Positions 51,501-64,000 of a stretch of 64,000 nt of DNA are shown piece by piece; within the stretch, counting starts at the first letter, position 1, and every line of letters starts with the position of its first letter. This DNA is from Plecoglossus altivelis. Taxonomy: Eukaryota > Chordata > Actinopteri > Osmeriformes > Plecoglossidae. The position numbers and the translations under genes were made by a program. The stretch is from positions 15,019,630 to 15,083,629 of the forward strand of contig BROE01000012.1 in NCBI GenBank assembly GCA_036571765.1, written 5' to 3'. A model generated the notes under the pieces. It searched no databases. It had not been told where the DNA came from and worked only from the letters and a program-made list of their open reading frames with translations.

Positions 51501-52159
51501 ATAAATAAACTCATTATTGGGTGTCAATTTGGTCTCCTGAGTAAATGTCAACACGGTGACAGGAGCCTATCACGAAACAGAGATGAAACTCCCATCTCGT
51601 TTCCATCGATAACCGACGATATAAACTTAATGAAAACCAGACTCCCATTTCAAATCATTCGAATTCTCAACTGACAGTTAGGTTATCGTTTCCAAAGCGA
51701 AGGTAACAGGAAAACGTTATCGCGCGCTTAAACTTCCTTTAGACCAACGGCATTTATGATTTGAAATAAAAAAACTTCCGTGCCCTGGAGAGGAAAACAC
51801 GGCATTTCATGTGTTCCTGCCACAACAGCCTCACGACTGGACCCTCGCTGGGAAGGCGAAGGGCTGGCTAGCCGCATCTGCGAAGCTCGCTGCTAATGAT
51901 CGTGAACCGCATAGACGCAGCTGGTACCGACTGCTAGCTAATGAAGGTGATCCGGATAGCGCTGTTACGAAGAGTAAAGTCAGCAAAAATATAAGGTGTT
52001 GGATGGGAGAAGGCGGGGTGTGAGATTGAAAGAGTGAAAGAGAAAGAGAGAGGCATGTGTACTACACATTCATTGTACACACAAACTGTGCATATACAAT
52101 GCATTCGTGAAGTACATAAACTATGCATACATACTGTATACAGTACATACATTCACAGC

Positions 52160-52206
<47 letters not shown>
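52160..52206. repeat. (TA)n microsatellite
   Basis: About 20 uninterrupted TA units. Confidence 0.95.
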
Positions 52207-52207
<1 letters not shown>

Positions 52208-52396
52208 CAAACAGACAGCGTTTCCATACATATATACACACGTGTGCACATATATCCATTTATATAAAAAGTAACAGATGAATGGATGGATGAATGAATG
52301 AACAGACGGATGATGTAGAGAAAGATGGATGGACAGACAGAGGAAGAGAGAGGCAGGCATGTGTGTGTCTAACTCTTTTGTGTAACGTGATGTACT

Positions 52397-52735
52397 GTGG
52401 AGGATTTGAACCTGCGATTTCTTGATCAGAAGTTGGATGCTCTAACCCAGGGGTGTCAAACCCTGGTCCTCGAGGGCCGCTGTTCTGAAGGTTTCCAATG
52501 TTTCCCTGCTCCAGCACACCTGATTCTAATGAGGGGTTGTTATCAAGAACGCCGGATTCCAATGAATGGGTTGTTATCAAGCTCTGTGGAAGCCTGTAAA
52601 CGACCCTTAATTAGAATCAGGTGTGCTGGAGAAGGGAAACGTCGAAAACCTTCAGGACAGCGGCCCTCAAGGACCAGGGTTTCACACCCCTGCTCTAACC
52701 TATTGAGCTCAAGCTGTACCCATCGCTTCACGATT
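52397..52735 (-). other. tRNA-like sequence split by a DNA transposon
   Basis: Reading the minus strand across the insertion at 52448-52692 (with one target copy removed) gives box A-like GAGCTCAATAGGTTAGAGC, an anticodon-arm-like CAACTTCTGATCAAG and box B GGTTCAAATCC. The stems pair imperfectly, so this is a tRNA pseudogene or SINE head, not a working tRNA. The insertion lies in the D-arm. Confidence 0.55.
52448..52692. mobile_element. Fold-back hAT-type MITE, 245 bp
   Basis: Starts CAGGGGTGTCAAACCCTGGT and ends with the near-complement ACCAGGGTTTCACACCCCTG. The inverted match extends about 100 bp, so the element is nearly all terminal repeat. Both ends are flanked by the same 8 bp, CTCTAACC (52440-52447 and 52693-52700), the target-site length of hAT transposons. 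It has no coding capacity. CAGGGGTGTCAAAC ends are common in fish genomes. Confidence 0.9.
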
Positions 52736-54311
52736 CAGTGTTTTATCCCATCCGTCTGTTCTCCGCACTAGACCGTGCGGAAATGACGGAAGATTGTACT
52801 TGAGTTACTTAACCTTCCACAAGCTGTGAAGAAAAATATGTGTGGACCTACTTTATTTTCCTTTCTTGGCTTGTGTCAAGGGTTATATTAATCAAATCCA
52901 GGCGTTGATGGCTGTGAGTCTTATCGTTAAGTGGAATTGACAAGGCGTGCTCATGCTCAAAGAAATGTTTTATCTGAGAAGGGGGGGAGGGGGAGTCTGC
53001 TTTTTCTACGGGTTCTCCGAAACATGACAACACCCCCCCCCCCCCCCCCCCCCCCCCCCCAACCCCCCACCGCCACGAACAGTCCAACCCCTGCTTCTCG
53101 CCAACGCTCCCATTACCGGGGTCGTCCAGGCTTGCGCCTCATTTGTGAAGGCCCCTGGAGCCTGGGCAGCATGCCTGGCCCCGCCTGGCCCCGTCTGGCC
53201 CAGTCTGGCCCAGTCTGGCCCCGGCCCTGGATTGATGTGCTGTGATAACAGGAAGGCAGGCTGTCTGAACAGCTCAATATGGGATGAGAGGAGAGGATTC
53301 AGAAGACGCTGGGGTCATGAGTGGAGCTGCAGACAGCTCACTGTTGTCAGGGAGACGGAGGTCCAGGGAGGTAGACGGGGGGGGGGTATTGGGGTGGTAT
53401 AACCATCTTGAGACCAGGTGCTGATGGTCCATCACTATAGGCCAACTTGGAAAGAGCTGAATGTAACCAAACACAGTCCTCCGTCGCTGTAAATTGCTTG
53501 AGGAAAATCTGTTTTTATCCGCCTGGGTTTTGCGTGTTATTCTTTTGGATTAGAGCCATTATGCCAGACACGAGTCAGTGCATTGAGCACGTACTGTGCC
53601 ATGCACTGATCAAACCCTTCAAATGGCAACCAGGACCATGTTCAATATAAACCTGTCCAGCCTTTGAAGACTAGAGCAGATCATGTTATAAGGTGAAGGT
53701 CAAGGTGTCAATCAACAATAAAGGGGTTTAAAACATTCCACAACAACATTTAGTACTATTTATGGAAAGCTGTGTAGAGTTGTATAACATGATTTGGAGG
53801 TGCGTAGAGCCATATAATGGGGTGTAGAGTTGTGAAGTGTGTAGAGTTGGGCAGTACTGTGTAATACGTTGTGTAGAGTTGTGAGGTGTTGAGTAGAGTT
53901 GTGTAGCACTGTGTAATACGTTGTGTAGAGTTGTGAGGTGTTGCGTAGAGTTGTGTATAGAGTTGTGTAGAGAGCTGTTCAAGCAGTTGAATTCCCACTG
54001 TTACGTCACATCATCACCAGTGTGAAACCTCAAACACGTTGACTCATCGAATCAGTGTAATTCTGTGCAGCTTGAACATAGAGCGGGCAGGCAAGGCAGC
54101 CTTTGTCCTGAGCCATAAATCCCAGCTCATCAGCCTGACTTCCAGCTCCCTTCTCTCTCTCTGCCTGGCTCACACATCACAGGAGCGTTTGGTATAAGAA
54201 GCTTAGCGATGCTGAGCAGGGGTGGCAGGACTGTTCCTCTTGGTGCCGGGTCCAGTTTGACCATGAGCTCTCACTCTGAGATTGGAATGTGCCTGTAGAG
54301 GCAGTGTACAC

Positions 54312-54932
54312 CCAGTCTCACCCCAATCTTACTCCAGTCTCACCCCAGTCTTACTCCAGTCTCACCCCAGTCTTACTCCAGTCTCACCCCAGTCTTACTC
54401 CAGTCTTACTCCAGTCTCCCCCCAGTCCCACCCAGTCTTACTCCAGTCTCACCCAGTCTTACTCCAGTCTCACCCCAGTCTTACTCCAGTCTCACCCCAG
54501 TCCCACTCAGTCTCACCCCAGTCTTACTCCAGTCTCACCCAGTCTCACCCAGTCTCACCCCAGTCTTACTCCAGTCTCACCCCAGTCTTACTCCAGTCCC
54601 ACCTCAGTCCCACCCAGTCTTACTCCAGTCTCACCCAGTCTCACCCCAGTCTTACTCCAGTCTCACCCCAGTCTTACTCCAGTCTTACTCCAGTCTCCCC
54701 CCAGTCCCACCCAGTCTTACTCCAGTCTCACCCAGTCTTACTCCAGTCTTACTCCAGTCTCACCCAGTCTTACCCCAGTCTTACTCCAGTCTCACACCAG
54801 TCTCACCCAGTCTCACGCCAGTCTCACCCCAGTCTCACCCCAGTCTCACCCAGTCTCACCCCAGTCTTACTCCAGTCCCACCCAGTCTCACGCCAGTCTT
54901 ACTCCAGTGTAAGCCCAGTCTCACAGTCTCAC
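54312..54932 (+). repeat. 11-bp minisatellite (TCACCCCAGTC / TTACTCCAGTC)
   Basis: About 55 copies of two alternating 11-bp variants, with some 10-bp forms. Higher-order blocks repeat, for example the TCTCCCCCCAGTCCCACCCA block occurs twice. Confidence 0.95.
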
Positions 54933-57584
54933 ACAGTCTGTGACCTGGGCAAAGGTCATGGGAAATGTCTTCCAGAACACTAAAGCACTACCTCCAGACT
55001 TTAGTCTGCATCCTTGTCATTCTAATAAGAAAACTTAACTTTCCAACACAGCCTCTTTGACTGTCCTGGATGACACCGGCTTTAGAGGACGTCTGAAACA
55101 GCAGACACAGGAGGAGAACAATCTCTTTTAGGGCGATTCAAAACACAGCCTCTCGCTTCCCGAAGCAGAAAGCAGTTTCGGGTAGACTATTCCCCCGGGA
55201 GCCAGCGGTTGCTCGTGGTTACCACGGAGGAAGCTATTAGCCATTAGCCGCAGGTCTTAAGCTAACTCCAAAGCCCCCGTCCAGCCCCCTGTCCTTGTCC
55301 TGTGGTCTGGGCCACCTCCAAGCTCCTTAATCAGCCACTCGCATCAGTCCACTGTGCTGGATGTGCTGGGGATCGCATTACTGTAATGGGTCTGGATGGG
55401 CCAGCGGATACCACAATTACTCTGGTGCAATTACTGGACAGCCAGGGCAGGGAGCACTAATAGAGAGATGATTAAAGACTTCCCCCTGCCTCGGTGGAGC
55501 AGGGGGGGGATCTCTGGAGAGAGAAATGGAGAGTTGGAGAAAGATAGAGATGGGGAAAGGGAGAGAAGGAGGGCGGAATAGATGCGAGAGAGAGGAGTGG
55601 GAGCAGGGGAAAAGGGAGTAATAGAGGGGTGAAAGAGGTGGAAGCGAGGGGGAGGAATAGATGAGGGAGAGAGGGGGAGGAAAAGGGGGGAATAGATGAG
55701 GGAGGGGGGGAGAGGAAGGGGGGGGGAGATCGAGGAATAGATGAGGGAGAGAGAGAGGGGGAGGAAGAGGGAGAGAGGGGGAGGAAGATGGACGAATAGA
55801 TGAGGAAGAGAGCGGAAGGAAGAGGGAGGAATAGGGGAGTAAAAGAGGGGGAGGAATAGGGAGGAATAGATGAGGGAGAGAGAGGGGGGAAGAGGGAGGA
55901 ATGGATGAGTGAGAGAGGGGAGAGAAAAGGAGGGGGAGGAAGAGGATGGTAGAGTTTTTATGTTTCCACACCTAATTATCTTGATCAGTTCACTGTTTTG
56001 ACCATTAATCACAGAGACTGGAATTTTTAAAAGAGGTAGACAACAGTTAAGCTCTAACACTGAGCAAACATCTAAATGTCCGGTACCATGCAGGTCACAA
56101 CAGCCAGGACCCAAGCTAATGGTGTTTGCTAGGGACAAGTAGAAATAGAGCAGAACTGGAAAGATGAAGACCTCCCTTTCCAGGAGACAGCTCTTTTTAG
56201 ACAGATACAACCTCTGAGCTTATCTGACATCTGTCTCGTTAAGCTGTGGAAGGGCCCGTGCTGAGAGAGAGAGAGAGAGAGAGGGGGGGAGGAAGAGGGA
56301 GAGAGGGGGAGGAAGATGGACTATGCTGCGTTAGACTGGACTGATGGATATCCCAGCAGTTCTGCAGAACCCCCATCCCCCCGTCCCCACCTCCCCGCCT
56401 CAGACGCAGCAGGCTCGTATAGAACCAAGCCTACAGCTTCGTGGTCTGGCAGAGGAGGAGAGATCCGGCCTCTACCTTGTAACCCACAGCCCCCTCGACC
56501 AACTCCCCATCTCCCCGTCCTGCCTCTCCTATTTCCATCCCTCTCCTACACCCCCACTCTACCCCTATTCCCTCCCTTCTCCCTTCTCCCTTCTCCTCCA
56601 CATCCCCAAGGTCTCTCCCCCTCTCCTACACCCCCACTCTACCCCTATTCCCTCCCTTCTCCCTTCTCCCTTCTCCTCCACATCCCCAAGGTCTCTCCCC
56701 CTCTCCTACACCCCCACTCTACCCCTATTCCCTCCCTTCTCCCCCACATCCCCATGGTCTCTCCCCCTCTCCTACCCCCCCCCCCCTTGTCCTCCCCTCA
56801 CCACCCATCCCACCACTGTTTCCCTCATCTGGAAAAGCGGTGTGTGTTCTGGAGGGGTGAACTAACCATGCCACAGGGGGCATGTTCGGAGGTCTGATCC
56901 TGAACAGGACACTGCCAAACGCAGGGAGCGTGCATCCTGCAGAAGACCAGCGCTGGCTGCCATGGCTTAGCAAAGACCCAGTAAGGCACTGAAGGTCAAC
57001 GTGCTGTTACAGCACTACACGGGGTTGTCTCATAAGGTGCCCTAGGCCAGATCATCCAGCCACGATTCCCCTCTGCCTCATTCTCCTGTCTGAGCAAGTC
57101 TTACAAGCGACTCTGTATTCTTTCAATATTTAATGGCCAATTAGCCTTGCCAGGCTACTTCCTCTGTGTATTCAGAGAGGGTCTGGTCTTATCCACAGGG
57201 CTTACACACACACACAGCTAGGCAGGAGCTGGGGGTAACCCACAGGACATCCTGTCCATGTTAAACCCTTGTTTAACTCTCTCTTAATTGTGGGTATAAT
57301 CCCCTTTAGAGATGCTGGAGGAACAGTGAAACCACTCACTAGGAAAGAACTTTAGAAAAAGTGTCTGCTGGAAAGGGGATTTGAATCGGATTCGATACAT
57401 TTTCCCACCCCCGAACACAGTGCATGGTCCTGTACTGAGCTTCCTGTACTAAGAACTCCAGCACAGCAGGTTCCACAGTCGTACGTCTGGGCATGAAGTC
57501 TGAAGGAAACATAAAGACACCCCGAAGAAAAGCTGCTCTTTTTAAGAGGCAGAAGATACATCTAATGTGACCTGAGAATACTGC

Positions 57585-58765
57585 CTCTAAAAGCTTTTAA
57601 CGAAGTTCACCTGATGATAATGCCTCTAAAAGCTTTTAACGAAGTTCACCTGATGATACTGACTCTAAAAGCTTTTAACGAAGTTCACCTGAGAATACTG
57701 CCTCTAAAAGCTTTTAACGAAGTTCACCTGAGAATACTGACTCTAAAAGCTTTTAACGAAGTTCACCTGAGAATACTGCCTCTAAAAGCTTTTAACGAAG
57801 TTCACCTGAGAATACAGCCACTAAAAGCTTTTAACGAAGTTCACCTGAGAATACTGCCTCTAAAAGCTTTTAACGAAGTTCACCTGAGAATACTGCCTCT
57901 AAAAGCTTTAACGAAGTTCACCTGATGATACTGCCTCTAAAAGCTTTTAACGAAGTTCACCTGATGATACTGCCTCTAAAAGCTTTTAACGAAGTTCACC
58001 TGANNNNNNNNNNNNNNNNNNNNNNNNNNNNNNNNNNNNNNNNNNNNNNNNNNNNNNNNNNNNNNNNNNNNNNNNNNNNNNNNNNNNNNNNNNNNNNNNN
58101 NNNNNNNNNNNNNNNNNNNNNNNNNNNNNNNNNNNNNNNNNNNNNNNNNNNNNNNNNNNNNNNNNNNNNNNNNNNNNNNNNNNNNNNNNNNNNNNNNNNN
58201 NNNNNNNNNNNNNNNNNNNNNNNNNNNNNNNNNNNNNNNNNNNNNNNNNNNNNNNNNNNNNNNNNNNNNNNNNNNNNNNNNNNNNNNNNNNNNNNNNNNN
58301 NNTGGCTTCTCTAAACGTCTCTAACGAAGTTCAGCTGATGTACTGCTCTAAAGCTTTAACAAGTTCACGCTTGATGATACTGACTCTAAAAGCTTTTAAC
58401 GAAGTTCACCTGATGATACTGACTCTAAAAGCTTTTAACGAAGTTCACCTGATGATACTGACTCTAAAAGCTTTTAACGAAGTTCACCTGATGATACTGA
58501 CTCTAAAAGCTTTTAACGAAGTTCACCTGATGATACTGACTCTAAAAGCTTTTAACGAAGTTCACCTGATGATACTGCCTCTAAAAGCTTTTAACGAAGT
58601 TCACCTGATGATACTGCCTCTAAAAGCTTTTAACGAAGTTCACCTGAGAATACTGCCTCTAAAAGCTTTTAACGAAGTTCACCTGATGATACTGCCTCTA
58701 AAAGCTTTTAACGAAGTTCACCTGATGATACTGCCTCTAAAAGCTTTTAACGAAGTTCACCTGAT
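57585..58765 (+). repeat. 39-bp minisatellite with an open 13-codon unit
   Basis: Unit CTGCCTCTAAAAGCTTTTAA followed by CGAAGTTCACCTGATGATA, with GAGAATA and CTGACTC variants. About 11 copies precede and 11 follow the gap at 58004. One plus frame reads LKAFNEVHL in every unit. AAAAGCTTTT is a perfect palindrome in each copy. A decayed copy flanks the gap on its right side. Confidence 0.94.
58004..58302. other. Assembly gap (299 N) inside the 39-bp array
   Basis: The gap interrupts the array, so the true copy number is unknown and the degraded units at 58303-58370 may be assembly error. Confidence 0.97.
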
Positions 58766-59964
58766 GAGACTCACCTGACAAGTTTGCCTCTGAAAGCTAT
58801 CTTTTCAGGACAGTCACCTGAACAGTTTGTCTCTGAAAGCTAGCTCTTCAGGACAGTCACCTTAAGAGACTGCCTCTGAAAGTTCCTAAAGATATTCACC
58901 TGAACAGTCTGCCTCTTTAAGCCTGCCCAGGACGTTCAACATGAGAAGTAGCTTCAGAAGGCAAGTGGCTGCAGGCAGCTTGCTTCCTGTTTACCATGTT
59001 GCAGATTAGGATTGATGGCATGGCTGCGAACATCTTTCACCTGGGGGTTGGAGACAGTCAACTCCACAATAAAGAGGTGTGTTACTTCTGTTGACAGTTT
59101 ATCTTAATTTAGCTGTTCAGCGTGAAGAACAGAGCATAGGTGAAAGTCATTTAAAGGGGTCAACTGAGGGTGAAATTAGATGGTCAACGCTGCTGTGACT
59201 TTGAGCTTTGAAAATATTTGTTTGTCAAATGAGCAGTTGCCAATGCTTTTTCTTAGACAAATGTGAAAGCTCTCTTCAAATCAAACTGTCAGAATTCAAA
59301 TAGACAGACACAAGTAAGCCAGAATCAGAAACAGTTTTCAAGCAAAGTTGTTTTTTTTAAAAGGAAAAAGGAACCTAAAGGCATCAACATTCCTAAAAAC
59401 AAAACCAGCCCTTACCAACATTCAAACTTCAAACAGACCCAAAAGGTGAAGAACCTGAGACTTTGACAAGGAACATTGCCATCGGCTTCTACTGTGGTGT
59501 AGACAGAGTGGAGGCAGAATCGGGGGATATAGGGCAGGACTCAAGCCGTCACAAAGACATTCCAGAACATCCATCTAAACAGTGTTCCATCCTTCAGAAC
59601 ATCCATCTAAACAGTGTTCCATCCTTCAGAATCATCCTATCCGCAACATGACCTCTAGGTCACGCGGGATCCTTGCTTTTAGGGCTGGGAAAGACTTCTG
59701 AAGGAAAGGTTAATCTGATTCAAGCTTGAGAACCCATGACGCATTCCCTGAACTGCCACTTCCTGTACCTACCGATGCTTCAGCCATTTGGGTGAAGGAG
59801 ATCAAATGAAGATGCTAAAGAGAGGGCCATTCCACAGTCAAGCTTACATTCACTCGCATTGTGGAAGCTGTTTGTCCAAAGCGATGTCTTGTAATCAAAT
59901 TGGCGTAGAGAGCAAAAGATAGCGAAGACGGGACAGTGCGAAATGAATGGGTTGTTGATAACAG

Positions 59965-59966
59965 GA

Positions 59967-60002
<36 letters not shown>

Positions 60003-60003
60003 T

Positions 60004-60034
<31 letters not shown>

Positions 60035-60050
60035 ATAACAACAACAACAG
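59965..60050 (+). repeat. (CAA)n microsatellite
   Basis: Triplet CAA runs with a few ATC/AAT interruptions. Confidence 0.93.
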
Positions 60051-60264
60051 AACAGTGCAAAAGCTCCAACAGGAATCCATCCAACACTTGTTCCACGTAA
60101 CAGTCCTGTGTTACAGGAGACAGAACGTAGTTACATCTCAATAACAAAGATCTCTGTTTTGTCAAGTAAAAACAGTACTGGCAGCTTCCATACCCCTCGA
60201 GGATTTGAGGTGGAAAAGACACACATGGTGTTTTCACAGATGTGTACATGTTGCTGAGGGGCCA

Positions 60265-60345
60265 TCAAGGCTACCTCGACGAGTAGAGCTCGTATCGTCT
60301 GGACTGAGGCCCCAATGCAGCCGCTAGGGTTCGAATCCCGTCTCT
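60265..60345 (+). mobile_element. tRNA-derived SINE-like head
   Basis: GACGAGTAGAGCTCG resembles box A and GGGTTCGAATCCCG (60327-60340) is an excellent box B, about 45 bp apart. Probably a SINE; the body beyond it is not recognised. Confidence 0.4.
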
Positions 60346-63300
60346 CCCCCTTGTGTTTCCTGTTTCTGCGTGGCTTTCTCTGTCCAAAAAAGGACACGTA
60401 ATCAAAGACACTAAATGAAGCGCTTCGGTTTCCAAAGAGAAGCCACACTTCAGAAATGCCATCTCCATCCCTAGCCTGTCTCCGTCTCTTCCTGGTCCCA
60501 GATAGACAGACAACACCTGCTTGGACTATTAGTGGGGACATATCATTTTCACTCCCCTGAATGCCCCTGTTCTGCTGTTGATCATCAGTGCGAGCATATC
60601 CATGGTCCCATAACAACATCCACTCCGCGCCCTACATCTGTGCCCACAGACTACAAGCCATGATGGGCATCACTTTCAGGAGTGGTGGGGTCCATAGACC
60701 CGCCCAGAGTCTGGCTCTGGTCAGGCACAGGAACAATACTTGGTCTATACTAGCTTAGACTTAAACCCAAACAAAAATTTCATCCATACATTCTAATCAA
60801 AGTATTTGGAAAGTGTGTAGCGTATTTATTTGGCTTTTTCTTTGTTAGGACTACAGCTATAAGTATAAAGGGTGTCGGTTACTTGAGATGACTGGCTTAT
60901 TAGTACCAGTTAATGGAGTTCTTTACCCTCAGCCATCCTCACACATTCTAGATCTCCACAGAACTCAGGAAGAGAGAAGGAAAAAAATGGGAATTTTTTT
61001 ATGTGCAAACAGATGGTGTGGACTTGCTGCTGCATGTGTCTGACACACCACTTTGATGGAGAAAAAGCAAGAGAAGGAAGAGGGGAGGGTTGTAACTGGG
61101 GGTGTTTAACATGAGATGAGAAAAGCAGAGAGTCGAGCAGACCAGGAAGTCGATCTGCCAAGATAATGAGACTGTTCTGGAACACTGGAGGATAAAGCCT
61201 ATGTGTTCTAGAATGGACAAAAGGAATCGTGGGAGTCACGACATCGCGGTACGCCCACGTACAAAAAGTGTCATCAGTAATTAAACTAAAACTTCCAAGA
61301 AAAAGAGGCGCCATTTTGTTGCCTCAGCAAACAATCAGAGAGGCTTGTCCAATCAAACAAAGAATATTAAAGTCCGTAACTTGGCCAGTTTCACCAGCAA
61401 ACTGTCCAGGTATTTCACAGGTCATTGCTTTTGACAAGCTCAATACAGAGACAGGTTGTGGAATATCAACTGCACGTAAAACTTCAATATTATCGCACAG
61501 TTTTGTGTTTCACTCTCTTCAAAAGAATATCTTACAATGAAACTGATGTCTCTTCATCTTAGTTTGAACGTGTCTCTTCATCTTAGTTTGAACATGTGTG
61601 TATCCTGTCTCTTCATCTCAGTTTGAACGCGTTTGTATCCTGTCTCTTCATCTCTTAGTTTGAACCTCTCAGGGAACAAGGCCTCAAGGTGTCTGCAGAA
61701 CCCTGGCGATCTGTGAGAACTTGCGGAACTGTTCTCTGTCCTGCTCAGGGCAGCATTGCCTCACAGGGGCACGGTGAGAAGGACTAAGACAACAGCACAA
61801 GTCAACGGGACGAGGTTGTTGAAGTGCTTGTAAAAGGTCTTGTGAAAGACTTTTTACAAGGTTGGCCCGGTTCGGGATGCTGGTGAAAGGTTGACCTGGG
61901 CGGAGTGCTGCTTTGAATGTAACTCCCTTCAGGGTCAGAGGAACCCCTCCACCACTGACAGACTTGGTGTACCTGCCCAGGGGAACACAACTGCAGAGCT
62001 GTTTGACAACATGCCTATCCATCACCCCTGTACCCATAAGACCTCCCCCTCTATCCTGCCCCCCCCCTTCTCACACAGGCACGCACACACACACAGGCAC
62101 GCACACACACACAGGCACGCACACACACACTTGCTCACACACACACAGGCACGTGCACACACACAGGCACGCACACACACACTTGCTCACACACACACAG
62201 GCACGTGCACATACACACTTGCTCACACACACACACATACTTGCTTACATACACACAGGCACGCGCACACACACACACTTGCTCACACACACACAGGCAC
62301 GCACGCGTGCACACACATACACATGCTCACACACACGCACACACTCCTTGTCAGCTTCACAATCATGATTTTCTATCAGTGCCCAAATCTTAAGATGCCC
62401 TCGTCGTAAAGGGTTATTTTATTTATTGAGATTGTACAAGGAACAGAAAAATAAAGAGGGAGATATAGAGGGGTTTGGAGAGAGAGATAGGGAGAGAGAT
62501 AGGGAGAGAAGGGGAGAGAGATAGGGAGAGAAGGAGATAGGGAGAGAAGGGGAGAGAGATAGGGAGAGAAGGGGAGAGAGATAGGGAGAGAAGGGGAGAG
62601 AGATAGGGAGAGAAGGAAAGATAGGGAGAGAGATAAAGAGAGAGAAGGGGAGAGAGATAGGGAGAGAGATCAAGAGAGAGATCAAGAGAGAGAAGGGGAG
62701 AGAGATAGGGAGAGAGATCAAGAGAGAGATCAAGAGAGAGAGAGATGAGGTGAACACTGCAGCACTACCTCATCAAAACACTCCCAGACCTCTTCAGTGA
62801 AAGAGTCCGTGTCGGTGGCATTAATAAGCATGGACGTTTACAGAGGTTATGTCTTTACATGAGGTCATAGCTTATAAAGAGGACTCACAAGACAGTCATC
62901 AAAGGTAGATGATCACAGTCTGTAATGCTCTGGCTCAGCAGGTGAGGATGAGCACACAGCTGGTTGCCAGGTTGGACAAGTTAAACAGTGTGATGCTAAA
63001 CGGTGAACTCACTAGAATGGGAGTTGATGCAAATGAATGGGTCAGTGCCAAGGGACATGTTTGGACCAGGGCCAGCAAACCAGTGTTAACAGAGATGTTT
63101 GGAGTTCAAAAAAAATGGCGGTATGACTTTACCAGAGCTCCAGCAAAATAAGCAGAGAATCTCACTGATGCGGTTTAACACGTTCTACCTCCTCACAGAA
63201 CTGCTTAATGCAACAAACAGAGTCCCAGTAACAACCACATGCATGGCGTTGGAAGGAGAGAAAAAAAACGTGTAAAAATTCCTTACCGAAGCACTGTTTT

Positions 63301-64000
63301 GATTAAAATGACACAGTTCTGGTCGCAGCTCGTGAAAAAAGACGGACTAAACCCCAGATTCCTCCACCCCCGAAAGAAAACACCCCTTAGGCGCTTAACA
63401 AGACTTCAGCAGGCCGGTCGACTAAACAATGCGTTTTACCGCGACTTTACCTTCAGTACACGCAACGCACGGAGCTGAGAAAGGGTTTGAACACATCAAT
63501 CAACGAAAAGTAAACAAAATCTTAACGGGGTTTACGTGTCCTGGCGGAGGCTTTGTCATCGGAATTTCGAAAAAACAACACGGTTCACGTGAGGAAACAG
63601 GAAAAAAGAAAAGCAAAGGAACAAAAAAAAAGCGAGTAAAACAACAAAAATCTGCGCTTTTGTCGTTCCCTCTGGCGATACCCAATACAAGATCTGTGTG
63701 GGTTTATTCGTCGTAACACTGTGCTGACCTCGAGGTCTTTCATCAATCACGTTCAGTCTAACTCAATAAAGATTTGTATCAGCGTATGGGTATCAGCGTA
63801 TGGGTATCAGCGTTCAAGACATTTACGAACACGTCTAGAGCTATTCTCTCTAACTCGACGGCAAGCTTGCAGGTCGAATGTTTATTTTGGCGAACAGGCT
63901 GCTAAAAACCTGGCAAGGCACAGCGTCAAAAAAAGAGATGATGTCAGCAGAATAATGAGTCAAATGTCACCTCAACCTCCAATTAATCCGGGATCAGAAA

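Larger units (their letters stand above)
48582..64000. other. Intron 1 / upstream DNA, no coding exon supported
   Basis: 15.4 kb without a recognisable exon on either strand. 48.6-52 kb is mostly unique DNA with a 15-bp AAGCACATTCTACAA array (49555-49650) and a 57-bp duplication (49813-49935). 53-54 kb has a long C run (53033-53060) and a GTTGTGTAGAGTTGTGAGGT array (53770-53970). 55.5-55.95 kb is GA-rich. 56.53-56.77 kb has three copies of a 78-bp C-rich unit. 62.07-62.35 kb is CA-rich and 62.45-62.75 kb GA-rich. No signal-peptide exon was recognised. Confidence 0.6.

Noticed and set aside
54282..54983. Plus-strand frame of 233 Ser/Pro/Gln-rich codons
   Set aside because: It comes from the 11-bp array and has no splice or homology support.
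61260..61314. Candidate signal-peptide exon (MAPLFLGSFSLI) on the minus strand
   Set aside because: The only suitable donor (GTACGT) leaves a T, which would make a TAG stop with exon 2.

Overview
This window is vertebrate, most likely ray-finned fish, nuclear DNA. It holds most of one many-exon gene on the minus strand, small GT-AG introns packed with (CA)n, (GA)n and minisatellite arrays, tRNA-derived SINE-like pieces, a fold-back DNA transposon and two assembly gaps. I see no bacterial, phage or CRISPR-type content. The fish assignment is an inference from genome texture and repeat types, not from a gene match.

The gene encodes a fibrillar procollagen alpha chain of the type V/XI (clade B) architecture. 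I place 65 coding exons between 48581 (5' end of exon 2) and 175 (stop codon). They join in one open frame of 1,762 residues, and every exon junction phase is consistent. In order from the N-terminus: a TSPN/laminin-G-like domain (exons at 48434-44298), a variable region made mostly by one 708-bp exon (43494 and 31399-32106), a 49-residue minor collagen helix, a short aromatic linker (27941, 25631, 25280), a 977-residue major Gly-X-Y helix (25.3 kb down to 2.8 kb, exons of 54, 45, 108 and one of 18 bp), and a COLFI C-propeptide (2633 down to 175). The signal-peptide exon was not found; it must lie upstream of 48581, in the 48.6-64 kb stretch or beyond the window.

The chain resembles COL5A3/COL11-type chains in domain order, TSPN and minor-helix length, but it is divergent. 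The C-propeptide has the third cysteine changed to serine, as in COL5A2. The usual C-propeptide N-glycosylation site is gone and no furin-type site is visible. The major helix carries a Gly-to-Ala break, one Cys and three Trp. It is shorter than the usual 1,014 residues by almost exactly two 54-bp exons, and the places where those exons should be are now filled by repeats. It may be a fast-evolving fish col5a3-like paralogue that works only in heterotrimers.

Layout: 0-3 kb C-propeptide; 3-25.4 kb major helix; 25.6-28.6 kb linker and minor helix; 29.3-30.1 kb gap (intronic); 31.4-32.1 kb variable-region exon; 32.1-43.5 kb a long intron made largely of tandem arrays; 43.5-48.6 kb TSPN exons; 48.6-64 kb non-coding as far as I can tell, with a hAT-type MITE inserted in a tRNA-like sequence at 52.4 kb and a 39-bp array interrupted by a gap at 58 kb.
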